Below are positions 33,382 through 42,179 of a DNA stretch of 59,254 nt, piece by piece. The stretch is from Armatimonadota bacterium (GTDB taxonomy: Bacteria > Armatimonadota > Armatimonadia > Armatimonadales > Capsulimonadaceae): NCBI GenBank assembly GCA_019239955.1, contig JAFAZD010000348.1:85176-144429 (forward strand). The letters run 5' to 3'. The first letter of the stretch is position 1. Every line of letters starts with the position of its first letter. A program made the position numbers and the translations under genes. Under the pieces are notes generated by a model. The model worked only from the letters and a program-made list of their open reading frames with translations. It did no database searches and was not told the DNA's origin.

Positions 33382-34635
33382 ATGAAACGTCTGCCACCCT
33401 GTTGGGCCACCCTGACCGCGCTATACGCGCTGGGCGCCGCCGGCCTCAGCGGCGCCCTCCCGGCGCACGCCCAAGCCGTGCTGCTCTCGGACGACTTCAA
33501 CGGGCGCCCCGACGGCCTGATCACCAACGAGTTCGCCTATTTCAACCCGACCGCCCCCGGCGCCCGCCATGACGGGATATGGGAGATGACCTCCGGGTCC
33601 TTCTTCGCCCGCGGCGGCCTCGGCTACTCGGGCGTCCCCGACACGGCCGCGCCCAACGCCGCCTCCTCCAACGGCACCGATAGCGCCGTCTTCCGCCTGG
33701 ACACGATCCGCCGTGACTTCGGTGATGTCGCCGTGGACTTCGACCTGAACAACCGGGCACTCTACAACAACACCGGCCAGCCGCCGGACGCGGGAGACGG
33801 AGTGACCGTCTGGTTGAGATACTATTCCCAGTACACCCTCTATGCGATCAAGGTCAACCGCCGCGACGGCGGCATCGATCTGAAGAAAAAGACGCCCCCG
33901 GGGCCCTCCAACGGAGGGACGTACTACACGCTCGCCCACACCACCTACGCGGTCCCCTACGGCGCCTGGCAGCACGTGCGGGCCGCCGTGCGGAACAACG
34001 CCGACGGCTCGGTGGGCCTTTGGCTGTGGATCAACGGGCGGCTCGTGCTGACGGCTACCGACGACGGCACCTACGGCGGCCCGCCCCTGCGCCAGCCCGG
34101 CGGGGTCGGCCTGCGCGGCGACAACTGCGAGTTCTACGTGGACAACTTCGCCGTCACCGACGTCTCCGACGCCTGCGCGCTGTTCCCCGACACCGCCCAG
34201 TACAACTTCGAGACCTCGGCGCAGGACTGGCAGTCCACCGGCGGCATGATCACCGGGGTGGCCCAGTCGGCCGCCAACGCCTTCGACGGCTGCAGCGGCC
34301 TGGCCGTCCACTTCGCCGCCGCCGGCCCGGACGTGCGGCAGGCGCGCGTGCTGGCGCCCCCCGTGCCGGCGGGGGCCACCGTCACGTTCCACGTCTGGCT
34401 GCCCGCCTCCTCACGGCTGACCTATGTTATGCCCTTCGTCACCGAGGGCCCTGCCAGCGGCTACCGGTTCGACGGCAGCTACCGGCCGGCCTCGCAGCTG
34501 CGCGCGGGCGCCTGGAACACCATCGCCGTCACGGTCCCGCCGGACGCGGCCACGCCGGCGGACGTGCTGGGGGTCGAGTTCGGCTGCGACGGCCCCTGGA
34601 GCGGGACCTGCTACGTGGACAGCGTCTCCTGGTGA
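33382..34635 (+). CDS. Secreted protein with LamG-like and carbohydrate-binding-like domains
   Basis: Starting at ATG 33382 (GGAAGAACA upstream) gives 417 residues with a signal peptide ending LPAHAQ. Residues 35-230 resemble the concanavalin/LamG-type fold of sugar-binding proteins (VLLSDDFNGRPDG at the N terminus, then GIWEMTSGSFFARGG). Residues 245-417 are a second jelly-roll (YNFETSAQDWQSTGGMI, TYVMPFVTEG, CYVDSVSW) like CBM4/9 or CBM11. An in-frame start at 33163 has a stronger GAGGAG site and would add a 73-residue basic/Pro-rich extension before the signal peptide. I judge that less likely. Confidence 0.7.
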   Translation: MKRLPPCWATLTALYALGAAGLSGALPAHAQAVLLSDDFNGRPDGLITNEFAYFNPTAPGARHDGIWEMTSGSFFARGGLGYSGVPDTAAPNAASSNGTDSAVFRLDTIRRDFGDVAVDFDLNNRALYNNTGQPPDAGDGVTVWLRYYSQYTLYAIKVNRRDGGIDLKKKTPPGPSNGGTYYTLAHTTYAVPYGAWQHVRAAVRNNADGSVGLWLWINGRLVLTATDDGTYGGPPLRQPGGVGLRGDNCEFYVDNFAVTDVSDACALFPDTAQYNFETSAQDWQSTGGMITGVAQSAANAFDGCSGLAVHFAAAGPDVRQARVLAPPVPAGATVTFHVWLPASSRLTYVMPFVTEGPASGYRFDGSYRPASQLRAGAWNTIAVTVPPDAATPADVLGVEFGCDGPWSGTCYVDSVSW

Positions 34636-34651
34636 CCCGGGGTGACGCGGA

Positions 34652-34691
34652 GGAAAGGGCCTGCCGCCACGAAAGGCGCAAGGCCCTTTCC
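34652..34691 (+). terminator. Hairpin terminator candidate
   Basis: A perfect 11-bp stem, GGAAAGGGCCT (34652-34662) with AGGCCCTTTCC (34681-34691), encloses an 18-nt loop, 17 bp after the preceding stop. There is no T-run, so it may be a transcript-stabilising rather than terminating hairpin. The rest of the gap 34692-35105 contains no gene; its centre is AT-rich. Confidence 0.5.
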
Positions 34692-35105
34692 GTGCGCCCC
34701 AGACACCGTGGCGGGCATGCGCCCCCGTGCTCGCCCCCCTCGCAAAATGATCCGCAGAGCGATCGCCGCCAGTCCCCCCAGCACGAACTAAGACGCGCCC
34801 CAGGGTGCCCCGCAGTGCCTCAAAAACGCCCGTTGCTGAGACCACCAGACATAGAGTTCCGGCGCGCGGCGGCCTACTCTCGCGGACAGAGGGCGGGAAC
34901 TCTCAAAACCAGTGTCAGAAACAAGGTATCAGAAACTCCCCTGTTTTTCCCTTCTGAGAGGCATACTGCGGCATGAGAATACTCGTTGTCTATAGTCGCG
35001 TCTCCATGTTATCAAGCCGAGATAGATGAACAGCAAGCGAGCCCCCGCAGGAACGGATGGGTAGCCCACTTTGTCTCAGTCATAGTGGCGCATCTTCAAC
35101 GACAA

Positions 35106-35131
35106 GTGCGAGCGGCTGGAGCCGCTCGCAC
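35106..35131 (-). terminator. Terminator hairpin for the IPT/TIG gene
   Basis: GTGCGAGCGGC (35106-35116) pairs with GCCGCTCGCAC (35121-35131), an 11-bp perfect stem with a 4-nt loop. In the minus direction it follows the gene stop at 35168 by 37 bp and is followed by a short TTGT stretch. Confidence 0.7.
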
Positions 35132-35167
35132 AATAGCTGCCGTGATGCTATACTAGCCAGTTCCACC

Positions 35168-38100
35168 CTAAGACTTTGATCCCGAAGATTGAACCTGAAG
35201 ATCGTAGGGTACGACGCTTCCATCACTTTGCACCAGGTCAATCTCCACATAACCGGCGGTCTTGGTCACAGGCGTGGTAAGAGTGATCGACATTTTCGTC
35301 CCGTCGTTGCTAAGGAGTTCCCAATCGACAGGCGTCTTGGTGCCGTCTCCGAGTACGACAGCGGTGACTTGGTCGAAGTTTGTACCGGTGAGGGGAACAA
35401 TCCCAACGTAGTTCTGGGTCACCGTGCCCGCGCTTGCCACCGTCGGCGTCGTTCTTAGATTTGCAGCCAGTGGCGGACGTCCCGCCAGTCCGACCGATTG
35501 GTATGGATGTGCCGAGGTCAGCGGCAACGGGACGACTATGGTGGGGCTCCCCAAGAACGGTGTGTCCGTCGTCCCGGGATGGTTCGGATCCTTCCATGGG
35601 CCATATTGGTATAGGGCGAGCGCCGTCGCATTGTGTACTTCCTGGCTGGTGAGATGCACGGAAACCACCGTGCCGACGTTGATCGGAGTCGGCTCAGTCT
35701 GGGTAGATGCGGCCTTCGCGGCTGTGTTAGTGGAGGCAACGGCGCGAGTGCGGCCGCGTCTGTATTTGTAGACGTGAGCAATTCCGCCGAGAAGCATATC
35801 ATTCTTGCCGTCGTTCGTCGTGAGGGTGTTCCCTGCGACCGCCACAACCATGTTGTTTGTGAACCCGGTGCCGCTGATGGCGTACCATGGCCCCGAAGGG
35901 TCGTCTGACACCAGCGAAATCCCAGTAACTGTGAAATCGCCGGATTTGAACAGCCTGTCCGCGATTGGCACAGTGTCCCGAAACGCCGGGCCTTTGAACA
36001 ACTGCTGGACCGTGATGTAAGGAGAAGCACGGAGGGCCTGCGTTGGCACTGAGAAGCGTACGGTATAGATATTCTTGGTCGAACTATAGCTGATCCATGA
36101 GAACGGGTTATCGGGGAAGCCAATCACCGTAGTGCCAACCGAGGCGACGAGAACCCGACGCAGATCATTGGCCGTCGCCTGCGCAGTAGACCCAGTGCCA
36201 GAGTAAAACGCCTTAAGGTCGTCGAACGGCACTACAGATAAGTTCTCGTTACTACCCTCCTCATTCTCAACCTGTGGGATGTTTGTGCCGGCACCAGCGT
36301 TGTCCTCGGGCCGGCTGGAGCGCGTCTTTTTGCCAGGGTAGTAGGGGTTCTGTCCGTCAAGGTAAAGCGTGACGTCCGTCACCTGGCTGTCGCGGGGCTG
36401 CAAATAAGCGTCGACAATGCTCATGCCGCGGGGCGTATTCGGATTGGTGGGCACTTGGCTCGTGGAGGGAGAGAAATCAACCGGCGTTTGACCTCCGTAC
36501 GGACCGATGATGGTCGGGTTGTTCAGGACAAGTTGTCGCTCGGGCACGGTAAACTGGAGCGTCCCTTCTCCAAGTATCTGTAGGAGCCCGTTGCCCACGC
36601 TGAGGACATCGTCTCCCAAAGCCACGGTCGTTCCGGGGATAAAGTTCCTGCCGTGGACGGTGACGAACGCCATCCCGTCATTATTCTCGGATGCCATTGC
36701 GTCTACGAACTCAGGCCTCAACGTCTTGTCGACGTCGGCGCTCGACGGGATAATTTCGGGCCAATGCTCCGGCTCCTGAATTGCTGGCTTCTGACGCGAA
36801 TCTGGCTGGGAAGGGGGCAGATCATCGTCAGCGAGCGTACCGCTCTTCTGATCGTAGTGCCGCCAATAGGTTTGCACCTCCACGTCCATAGCGTATGGCT
36901 TCCCGTCTTCTGTGGGCAGGGACAGACTGGCAAACACCCGCCGCATACCCGCTTGGACGACGTGACGCCCAAGAACGGGGCGGAACTCCCACCCGAACGT
37001 GAGGCCCGCATCCGATCCGCCCTGGTGCTCAACACGGCCCAGCGCGATCGTGTCGGTGTCTCGGACAAGGTAAAGATTCTGCTTTGTGCTCGATGAGTTG
37101 AATCCGGCCGTTATCGGCGTCACGAAGGCGCCCAGGCCGATGCTGCGAGTGTCCTGGGTAACGGTCGCCACATTGTAAGTCTTGTCCATCGGCAGCATCG
37201 GGCCCAGCTGTGGTGGATCAAGGAGTGCATTTTGCCACGCCCTCAGCCCCTCGGCGTCCCAATTCTTTGGAGACGCCTTAGCCCAATTGTACAGCGGCGA
37301 ACCCGGCCCCACTCCGGCGAGAGCTGATGCTCCTCGCGCGTCCGCAAGTAGCCCAGTTCCACGTGGCGGCTGTAACATAGGACTGAGCGTCACTACGACT
37401 TCCGCTGCGGCATCTTTTTGTTGACTTCCCGCGTCGATGGTCACGTCGAGCGCCAGCACGATGTGCCCCCCTGGTTTACCGGTGGCGACCGGCTCGCCAG
37501 TGACAGGATCTACGCCTGCTGTAAAGACCTGGACACGGTCACTCAAGGGCCGCTGCAAGAACAGCTGAAGGTTCATCAGCTCGAATTGAAGTTCGTTCTG
37601 CTCATCCAGGATGTCTGAGGAGGAGAGGCCAAAGCTGAGACTCGGGTTGAACTGGCTGGGCGGCGTTGCCAGTGCCGGGATCGCGGCAGAGATTGACGGA
37701 ACCGTGGTGGTAGTGACGGTGTTCCCGGTCGCCGCGTTGGACGTGATCGTGGTTGTAGAGCCGTTAATGCTGGTCGTCGTACCAGCTGTTGCCGGGACGG
37801 TGGCTTGGCCTGCGGGTGTAAACGTCTGCGTATTCGTACCGCCAGAGTTGTTAACGGTCGAAGTTGTAGGCTGGGTTGCCGTGGCGGCAGTGGTCACAGA
37901 CGGGGCGGGCGTTGTCATCAAGTTGAACGTCGAGTTCGTTCCTGAGAAGGTGCCCCCCTGTTGGCTGTTTAGATTGGCTGCGATCGAGGATGGGTTGAAA
38001 AAACTGGCGGAGCCAATACTCTGCTGATACTGAAGGAGAAGCAGCTGAAGGGAGCGGTCATCATAAAGGATCGGAGCTTTGACCTCAATCCCGCTCCCTA

Positions 38101-38242
38101 CCCATTTCTGAGGACGGGAGCCTCGGTAGGCGTGATTGTTCTGCGAGAGCGACTGACAGAATCCTGGGGACGCCAGGAAGAGAACGGTTAGCGCCGACGC
38201 AGCGCTGCTGGAGCGCTTCGACGGACGTTTCCATAGAGCCAT
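35168..38242 (-). CDS. Large secreted protein with IPT/TIG-like domains, unknown function
   Basis: The 1024-residue protein has an N-terminal signal peptide (ALTVLFLASPGFCQS) and a Thr/Ser/Asn-rich segment (about 95-200). A conserved-looking central region follows (QFELMNLQLFLQRPLSDRVQ, then WRHYDQKSG). IPT/TIG-like beta-sandwich repeats then appear (VHGRNFIPGTTVALGD about 530; VTGISLVSDDPSGPWYAISG about 800; IVPLTGTNFDQVTAVVLGDG near 955). Base composition is distinctly more AT-rich than the flanks, indicating acquired DNA. A GGAGGAAG site precedes the ATG, and a canonical promoter lies about 260 bp upstream. I do not recognise a specific family. Confidence 0.75.
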   Translation of the reverse strand: MALWKRPSKRSSSAASALTVLFLASPGFCQSLSQNNHAYRGSRPQKWVGSGIEVKAPILYDDRSLQLLLLQYQQSIGSASFFNPSSIAANLNSQQGGTFSGTNSTFNLMTTPAPSVTTAATATQPTTSTVNNSGGTNTQTFTPAGQATVPATAGTTTSINGSTTTITSNAATGNTVTTTTVPSISAAIPALATPPSQFNPSLSFGLSSSDILDEQNELQFELMNLQLFLQRPLSDRVQVFTAGVDPVTGEPVATGKPGGHIVLALDVTIDAGSQQKDAAAEVVVTLSPMLQPPRGTGLLADARGASALAGVGPGSPLYNWAKASPKNWDAEGLRAWQNALLDPPQLGPMLPMDKTYNVATVTQDTRSIGLGAFVTPITAGFNSSSTKQNLYLVRDTDTIALGRVEHQGGSDAGLTFGWEFRPVLGRHVVQAGMRRVFASLSLPTEDGKPYAMDVEVQTYWRHYDQKSGTLADDDLPPSQPDSRQKPAIQEPEHWPEIIPSSADVDKTLRPEFVDAMASENNDGMAFVTVHGRNFIPGTTVALGDDVLSVGNGLLQILGEGTLQFTVPERQLVLNNPTIIGPYGGQTPVDFSPSTSQVPTNPNTPRGMSIVDAYLQPRDSQVTDVTLYLDGQNPYYPGKKTRSSRPEDNAGAGTNIPQVENEEGSNENLSVVPFDDLKAFYSGTGSTAQATANDLRRVLVASVGTTVIGFPDNPFSWISYSSTKNIYTVRFSVPTQALRASPYITVQQLFKGPAFRDTVPIADRLFKSGDFTVTGISLVSDDPSGPWYAISGTGFTNNMVVAVAGNTLTTNDGKNDMLLGGIAHVYKYRRGRTRAVASTNTAAKAASTQTEPTPINVGTVVSVHLTSQEVHNATALALYQYGPWKDPNHPGTTDTPFLGSPTIVVPLPLTSAHPYQSVGLAGRPPLAANLRTTPTVASAGTVTQNYVGIVPLTGTNFDQVTAVVLGDGTKTPVDWELLSNDGTKMSITLTTPVTKTAGYVEIDLVQSDGSVVPYDLQVQSSGSKS

Positions 38243-38498
38243 AACGCGACTTCCTCCTTTGTGAACACTCGAGACAGGTGGAGCATTGCAGGCGGAGCAT
38301 CGATAGGTAGAAGCGACAGTCGTGCCAGGATGAGGCGCACCTGGTCATAAGAGCGCGATTAAGAGAACGAGATCAAGCCGGCGGCCGGTAAGCCCGAGTT
38401 CGTAGCACAGGGACAGACTGACCGAAAAGACTTATCAGGCTTTGTTTGACTGATCTTGCCTGCGACGGTTTTGTAGCAGATGAGGCAACGGGTAAACA

Positions 38499-38527
38499 AT
38501 TATATCACGCAATCACCCACACGTCAA
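38499..38527 (-). promoter_or_regulatory. Canonical sigma-70 promoter for the IPT/TIG gene
   Basis: On the minus strand TTGACG (38522-38527) and TATAAT (38499-38504) are separated by exactly 17 bp. Transcription would begin near 38491 and leave an unusually long 5' leader of about 250 nt before the start at 38242. No known riboswitch pattern was recognised in that leader. The gap 38243-38749 holds no gene; a plus-strand frame at 38446-38730 has no support. Confidence 0.75.
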
Positions 38528-38749
38528 CTGTATGTCAGCTTATGGGGAGTGGTTTCAATCCACACGGCGTCGCTAGCTGGACGCCCCGGCGTCCGCATAA
38601 CGGCTGTCCCTGGCCAACGGGCGGCTCTGCGTTGTCCCTGAGGAGTTTTGCCGTCAATGAGCTGTACTCCGCGGCGGCACCACTACATGCACAAACAGAC
38701 AGATGCGTGAGAGAGCAGCCCAAGCGTTAGCCTAGATACCGATGGGCAA

Positions 38750-39385
38750 TCAGAGCCTGGCACTTTTCAAGTACTGGTAGACGGTCTCGCGGCTGATCCC
38801 AAGATCCCGCGCCAGCGACGCCTTTGACTCACCCGAGGACGCACGCCGCCGCAGCTCCGCCGCCTGCTCAGCCGACAGTGCTTTCTTCCTCCCCTTGTAC
38901 GCCCCCCGCCCCTTGGCCGCCGCGATCCCCTCCCGCTGACGCTCCCGGATCAGTGCCCGCTCGAACTCGGCGAAGGCGCCCATGACCGACAGCAGCAGCG
39001 TCGCCAGCGGCGAGTCCTCACCCGTGAACGTCAGGCCCTCCTTGACGAACTCCACGGCCACGCCACGCCCCGTCAGAGTTCGCACCAGCCGGCGCAGGTC
39101 GTCCAGGTTCCGGGCCAGCCGGTCCATGCTGTGGACCACCACCGCGTCCCCCTCACGGACGAAGGCCAGCAGGGCCGAGAGCTGCGGCCGGTCCGTGTCC
39201 TTGCCTGAGACCCGGTCGGTGAAGCGCCGGTCCAGTTCGATGTCCTCCAGCTGCCGGTCGGTGTTCTGGTCGAGCGTGCTGACGCGGACGTAGCCCACCC
39301 GCTGGCCCTTGCCCGTGTGAAACTTGCCCGTGTGGCCTTTGCCGCTCCCCTGCCCCGCCGCCTGGTGTCCCGCCTGTCCCGTCAT
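38750..39385 (-). CDS. Serine recombinase (resolvase/invertase family)
   Basis: This 211-residue small serine recombinase has the catalytic Ser36 in RVGYVRVSTLDQNTDRQL and the active-site block VVHSMDRLARNLDDL. The dimer region reads LLLSVMGAFAEFERALIRER. The C-terminal helix-turn-helix contains SLARDLGISRETVYQYLKSA. The first 28 residues (Gly/His/Lys-rich, with a GKGHTGKFHTGKG repeat) are an unusual extension. It looks intact. Repeated TGTCAGG elements lie upstream; see next entry. Confidence 0.92.
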   Translation of the reverse strand: MTGQAGHQAAGQGSGKGHTGKFHTGKGQRVGYVRVSTLDQNTDRQLEDIELDRRFTDRVSGKDTDRPQLSALLAFVREGDAVVVHSMDRLARNLDDLRRLVRTLTGRGVAVEFVKEGLTFTGEDSPLATLLLSVMGAFAEFERALIRERQREGIAAAKGRGAYKGRKKALSAEQAAELRRRASSGESKASLARDLGISRETVYQYLKSARL

Positions 39386-39436
39386 GAGCCCCCGGTCTCC
39401 TTGCCTGCCTGCGTCCCGCCCGCCCCGTGGGGCAAG

Positions 39437-39504
39437 TGTCAGGCTGAAGTCATAGAGGTTGTACCCGACCTGTCAGGGAAACGTCAATCCGGCCCTATCC
39501 TGAC
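39437..39504 (-). promoter_or_regulatory. Promoter and possible recombination-site repeats of the recombinase gene
   Basis: TGTCAGG occurs at 39437-39443 and 39471-39477 as direct repeats, and CCTGAC at 39499-39504 as an inverted copy. On the minus strand TTGACG near 39482-39487 and a TACAAC/GTACAA element about 17-18 bp downstream form a plausible promoter. Resolvase genes often lie next to the res site they act on and are repressed by binding it, which would explain the overlap. Confidence 0.4.
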
Positions 39505-39582
39505 GACGAAACTGGGGGACGGCTGACGTCCGGCTGGGGTACACCCCAAACGGACATAAAGGCGACAGGGCGCAAGGGAGCG

Positions 39583-39891
39583 GGCATCGGCACGGCGGCC
39601 GGCACGGAGCAGATGGACACCACCACGCCCGGTGGCAAACGGCCCCACGTCTTCGGGGCCCTCGCCGAGTTCGAGCGCACCCCCATCAGGGAACGCACAC
39701 AGGCGGGGCGGGCAAGGGGGAGGGTCGGCGGCAGGAAGCCCGTGCTGTCGGGCCGCAAAGCCGAGACGTCCCCGGCCCCCTACCACAGCCGCAAGGCGCC
39801 GGTGGGCGAAGGCCGCCGGACGCTAGGCGTCAGCCACGCCTCCCTCTACCGGGTCGTCGGGGCGCAGCAGAAGGAAGAGCCGGGTGCTTAG
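39583..39891 (+). pseudogene. Decayed second serine recombinase fragment
   Basis: The plus-strand frame reads EQMDTTTPGGK, then HVFGALAEFERTPIRERTQ, then RVGGRKPVLS and GVSHASLYRVV. These are the last third of a Pin-type recombinase. Small internal deletions have removed residues expected after TPGGK and after TQAG, and the whole N-terminal catalytic domain is missing. It lies divergently beside the intact recombinase, so this is a remnant of another element. The following 258 bp to the pseudopilin gene show no gene. Confidence 0.75.
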
Positions 39892-40149
39892 GAAGGGACG
39901 GCCGCGCCGGGGGGCGTGGGCGTGAGGGCGTCGGGAAGGAAGGCGCAACCGCGCGGGATCGCCACCGGCGGGCATTGCGGCTATGAGCGTCGTCGCTGAT
40001 CCAAATGCCAAAGGCGGACTCCCGCCTGTAGGCACCGCCTGAATTCCCATCTTGGTTTCGCTTCTTAATCCGCTTTTAATGCCCCCTTAATGCCTCATTA
40101 ATCTATTTGGTGTACTATGGGCGCACCAATCTCCCTGGAGGAACGTCCC

Positions 40150-40932
40150 ATGCGCTCGCGCGTCAAGGGCTTCACGCTGATCGAGCTGCTCGTCGTCATC
40201 GCCATCATCGCGATCCTCGCCGCCATCCTGTTCCCCGTCTTCGCCCAGGCCCGCGAGAAGGCCCGCGCCATCGCCTGCATGTCCAACATGAAGCAGATCG
40301 GCATGGGCGTCCAGATGTACGTCCAGGACAGCGACGAGCGGGTGTTCTACCGCTCCAACTGGGCCAACTCGCGCTCCGGCGACACCACCGCCGCCGGACT
40401 CAACCTGGCCGGCAACCCCCAGCGCTGGTGGAACCTGCTGATGCCCTACGTCAAGAGCAGCGCCGTCTTCACCTGCCCCAGCGACGCCGGCCCCACGCCC
40501 AGCCAGGACGTGAACGGCAACAAAGTGATTCCCCGTTCCTACATCGCCGTCTGCACCGCGGAGAGCCTGGGGCTGGCCCAGGTGGACGACCCCACGGAGA
40601 CCATCGTGGTCACGGAGAAGTGGGACCACGACTGGACCGGCGTGCGCGGGGACAGCTGGATCGAGCCGTTCAACGGCGACTTCACGGTCGACTCGCACGA
40701 CCCGACCCGGATGTTCACCGCCGGCAACCGGCACACCGGCCTGGTCAACTGCGCCTTCTTCGACGGCCACGCCAAGGCGATGAAGCCGACCGCCATTCAG
40801 GGCAGCAAGGATCTGACCGGCTGCAACCTGATCGCCCGCTATCCGTTCGGAGGTGCCAATCCCCCGACGGTCTACTCGGCCAGCGGCCAAGCCGGGCAGC
40901 CCAACATCTGCTCCGGCTTTCCCTGGCCCTAA
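40150..40932 (+). CDS. DUF1559-type pseudopilin
   Basis: The 260-residue protein begins with a prepilin peptide ([20 protein letters not shown]) continuing into [12 protein letters not shown], a block characteristic of Armatimonadota pseudopilins. The head domain contains [17 protein letters not shown] and the [14 protein letters not shown] motif. The ATG is preceded by GGAGGAACG. A TACTAT -10-like box lies at 40113-40118 behind a run of TTAAT elements. It precedes a small His-rich gene by 31 bp, probably one unit. Confidence 0.92.
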   Translation: MRSRVKGFTLIELLVVIAIIAILAAILFPVFAQAREKARAIACMSNMKQIGMGVQMYVQDSDERVFYRSNWANSRSGDTTAAGLNLAGNPQRWWNLLMPYVKSSAVFTCPSDAGPTPSQDVNGNKVIPRSYIAVCTAESLGLAQVDDPTETIVVTEKWDHDWTGVRGDSWIEPFNGDFTVDSHDPTRMFTAGNRHTGLVNCAFFDGHAKAMKPTAIQGSKDLTGCNLIARYPFGGANPPTVYSASGQAGQPNICSGFPWP

Positions 40933-40963
40933 TCCAAGACACGCCAGAGGAGAGGACAAAGAA

Positions 40964-41227
40964 ATGAGAGTTATGCACGGCCTGCTGGTCGCGACGCTCG
41001 CGCTGGGGCTGATCTCCCCGGTAGCGGCCCGTGGCGCGCACCACCATCGCCACCATCACGACATGATGGTGGCCTATGACGCCAAAGACAGGACGTACTA
41101 CCCGGTCCGCTGGGCACGGGCGCACGGGATGCACGACCGGGGCGGCGACCCCCTGGTCATCCGTCGCCTGTTCAGCCTGCCCCGCAGCGCCGGCCCGAGC
41201 CGCGTGATGCGCCGCCAAATGATGTAG
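40964..41227 (+). CDS. Small secreted His-rich protein, 87 aa
   Basis: The start ATG at 40964 follows AGAGGACAAAG. A signal peptide (LLVATLALGLISPVAARG) leads into GAHHHRHHHDMMVAYD, a His cluster that could bind metal, and a basic Arg-rich C terminus. No family is recognised. It is co-directional with the pseudopilin and followed by a strong terminator, so the pair forms a complete transcription unit. Confidence 0.7.
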   Translation: MRVMHGLLVATLALGLISPVAARGAHHHRHHHDMMVAYDAKDRTYYPVRWARAHGMHDRGGDPLVIRRLFSLPRSAGPSRVMRRQMM

Positions 41228-41239
41228 CGGAGACCTCAG

Positions 41240-41272
41240 AGCGCCCCCGGCCTCTCGGCCGGGGGCGCTTTC
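41240..41272. terminator. Strong terminator hairpin, probably bidirectional
   Basis: A perfect 13-bp stem (41240-41252 with 41257-41269) closed by a TCTC loop is followed by TTT in the plus direction. It lies between the plus-strand His-rich gene and the stop of the minus-strand gene ending at 41282. Confidence 0.85.
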
Positions 41273-41281
41273 CCGGCGTCT

Positions 41282-42082
41282 TCAGCGTTCGTAGTCCACG
41301 GCGGCGCGGGCCGGGGCAAGAACGTCCTCGCCGCCGGCCCAGCGCTCCAGGGACTGCGGCTCATCCAGCGCCAGGCACAGCGCCGTGTTCAGTTCACAGG
41401 GACGCTCCGCGTCCTCGGGGAGCCCGGCGGCGCGCAGGGCGGCCGTCAGCCCCGCTTGAATGCCGGCATCAATCCCCAGGGGGCGCTGGTCCTGCACGGG
41501 CCGCAGGTCGCCCCCGCCCTCCCGTCTCATCCGGGCGCAGGCCGCCGCATCCCGGCTGTTCCAGGCGCGGCATGCCAGGGGCCGGACGGGGTAGGCCGCA
41601 CACCGGCCGTCTTCCAGCAGCGCGCAGGGCACGTCGGCACGCACCCGCTCCGCTGGAGTCAATCGCTGAATGCGCTCCGCCGTCCGGTGCAGGTGTCCTC
41701 GGAGGCATGCCAACTGTTCGGGCGCGAGCGCCGTGCGGACGTGTTCGGCGATGAGGAAGACTTCGGGGGCCGACGCCTCCACGGTGAGAAAGCAGCAGTG
41801 GTCGCACCCGGGACGGCAGGCGTGCGGGACGACGTTCAGGCTCTGCACATGGTCCCAGGTGCGGCCAAACTGGCGCTGCGCGTCCCCGGCCGCCGCCAGG
41901 AGCGCGCGTGGGGTGACGGGGTCGCCCAGGACCGTCCGCTGACGCGCCTCCATCTCCTGCGCCAGCGCCCGGAGGAAAGGCTGCATCTTTTCGGGCGTCG
42001 CGGCGAACTGGGAACCAGCGGGCGTGGACGCGCCGGGCTTTGTTCGCCGCTTGGCCGGTCGTGTGGTGACGATGTCGCGCAT
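41282..42082 (-). CDS. YkgJ-family cysteine-cluster protein
   Basis: The 266-residue protein has the Cys signature of the UPF0153/YkgJ zinc- or iron-binding family: HACRPGCDHCCFLTV at about residue 85, and CALLEDGRCAAYPVRPLACR at about 150. Role unknown. The start at 42082 is placed at MRDIVTTRPAKRRT with AAGGGA upstream; a longer frame is not supported. It is the last gene of the minus-strand phosphate cluster but is separated from it by a strong terminator, so it may be expressed independently. Confidence 0.8.
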   Translation of the reverse strand: MRDIVTTRPAKRRTKPGASTPAGSQFAATPEKMQPFLRALAQEMEARQRTVLGDPVTPRALLAAAGDAQRQFGRTWDHVQSLNVVPHACRPGCDHCCFLTVEASAPEVFLIAEHVRTALAPEQLACLRGHLHRTAERIQRLTPAERVRADVPCALLEDGRCAAYPVRPLACRAWNSRDAAACARMRREGGGDLRPVQDQRPLGIDAGIQAGLTAALRAAGLPEDAERPCELNTALCLALDEPQSLERWAGGEDVLAPARAAVDYER

Positions 42083-42142
42083 GAAATTGATTCCCTTGAT
42101 GTGCCTGATCCAGCCTGCCGTGCCGTATTCCCAGCGGGCAAA

Positions 42143-42166
42143 GGCCCCCGCCATGCGGCGGGGGCC
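42143..42166 (-). terminator. Terminator after the first phosphoesterase paralogue
   Basis: GGCCCCCGCC and GGCGGGGGCC form a 10-bp stem with an ATGC/GCAT loop. In the minus direction the hairpin is followed by TTT and lies 14 bp after the gene stop at 42180. Confidence 0.8.
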
Positions 42167-42179
42167 GAGGAGAAGACAA

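Noticed and set aside
38446-38730. 94-codon plus-strand frame between the IPT/TIG gene and the recombinase
   Set aside because: No ribosome site, no similarity, and it covers the strong minus-strand promoter.
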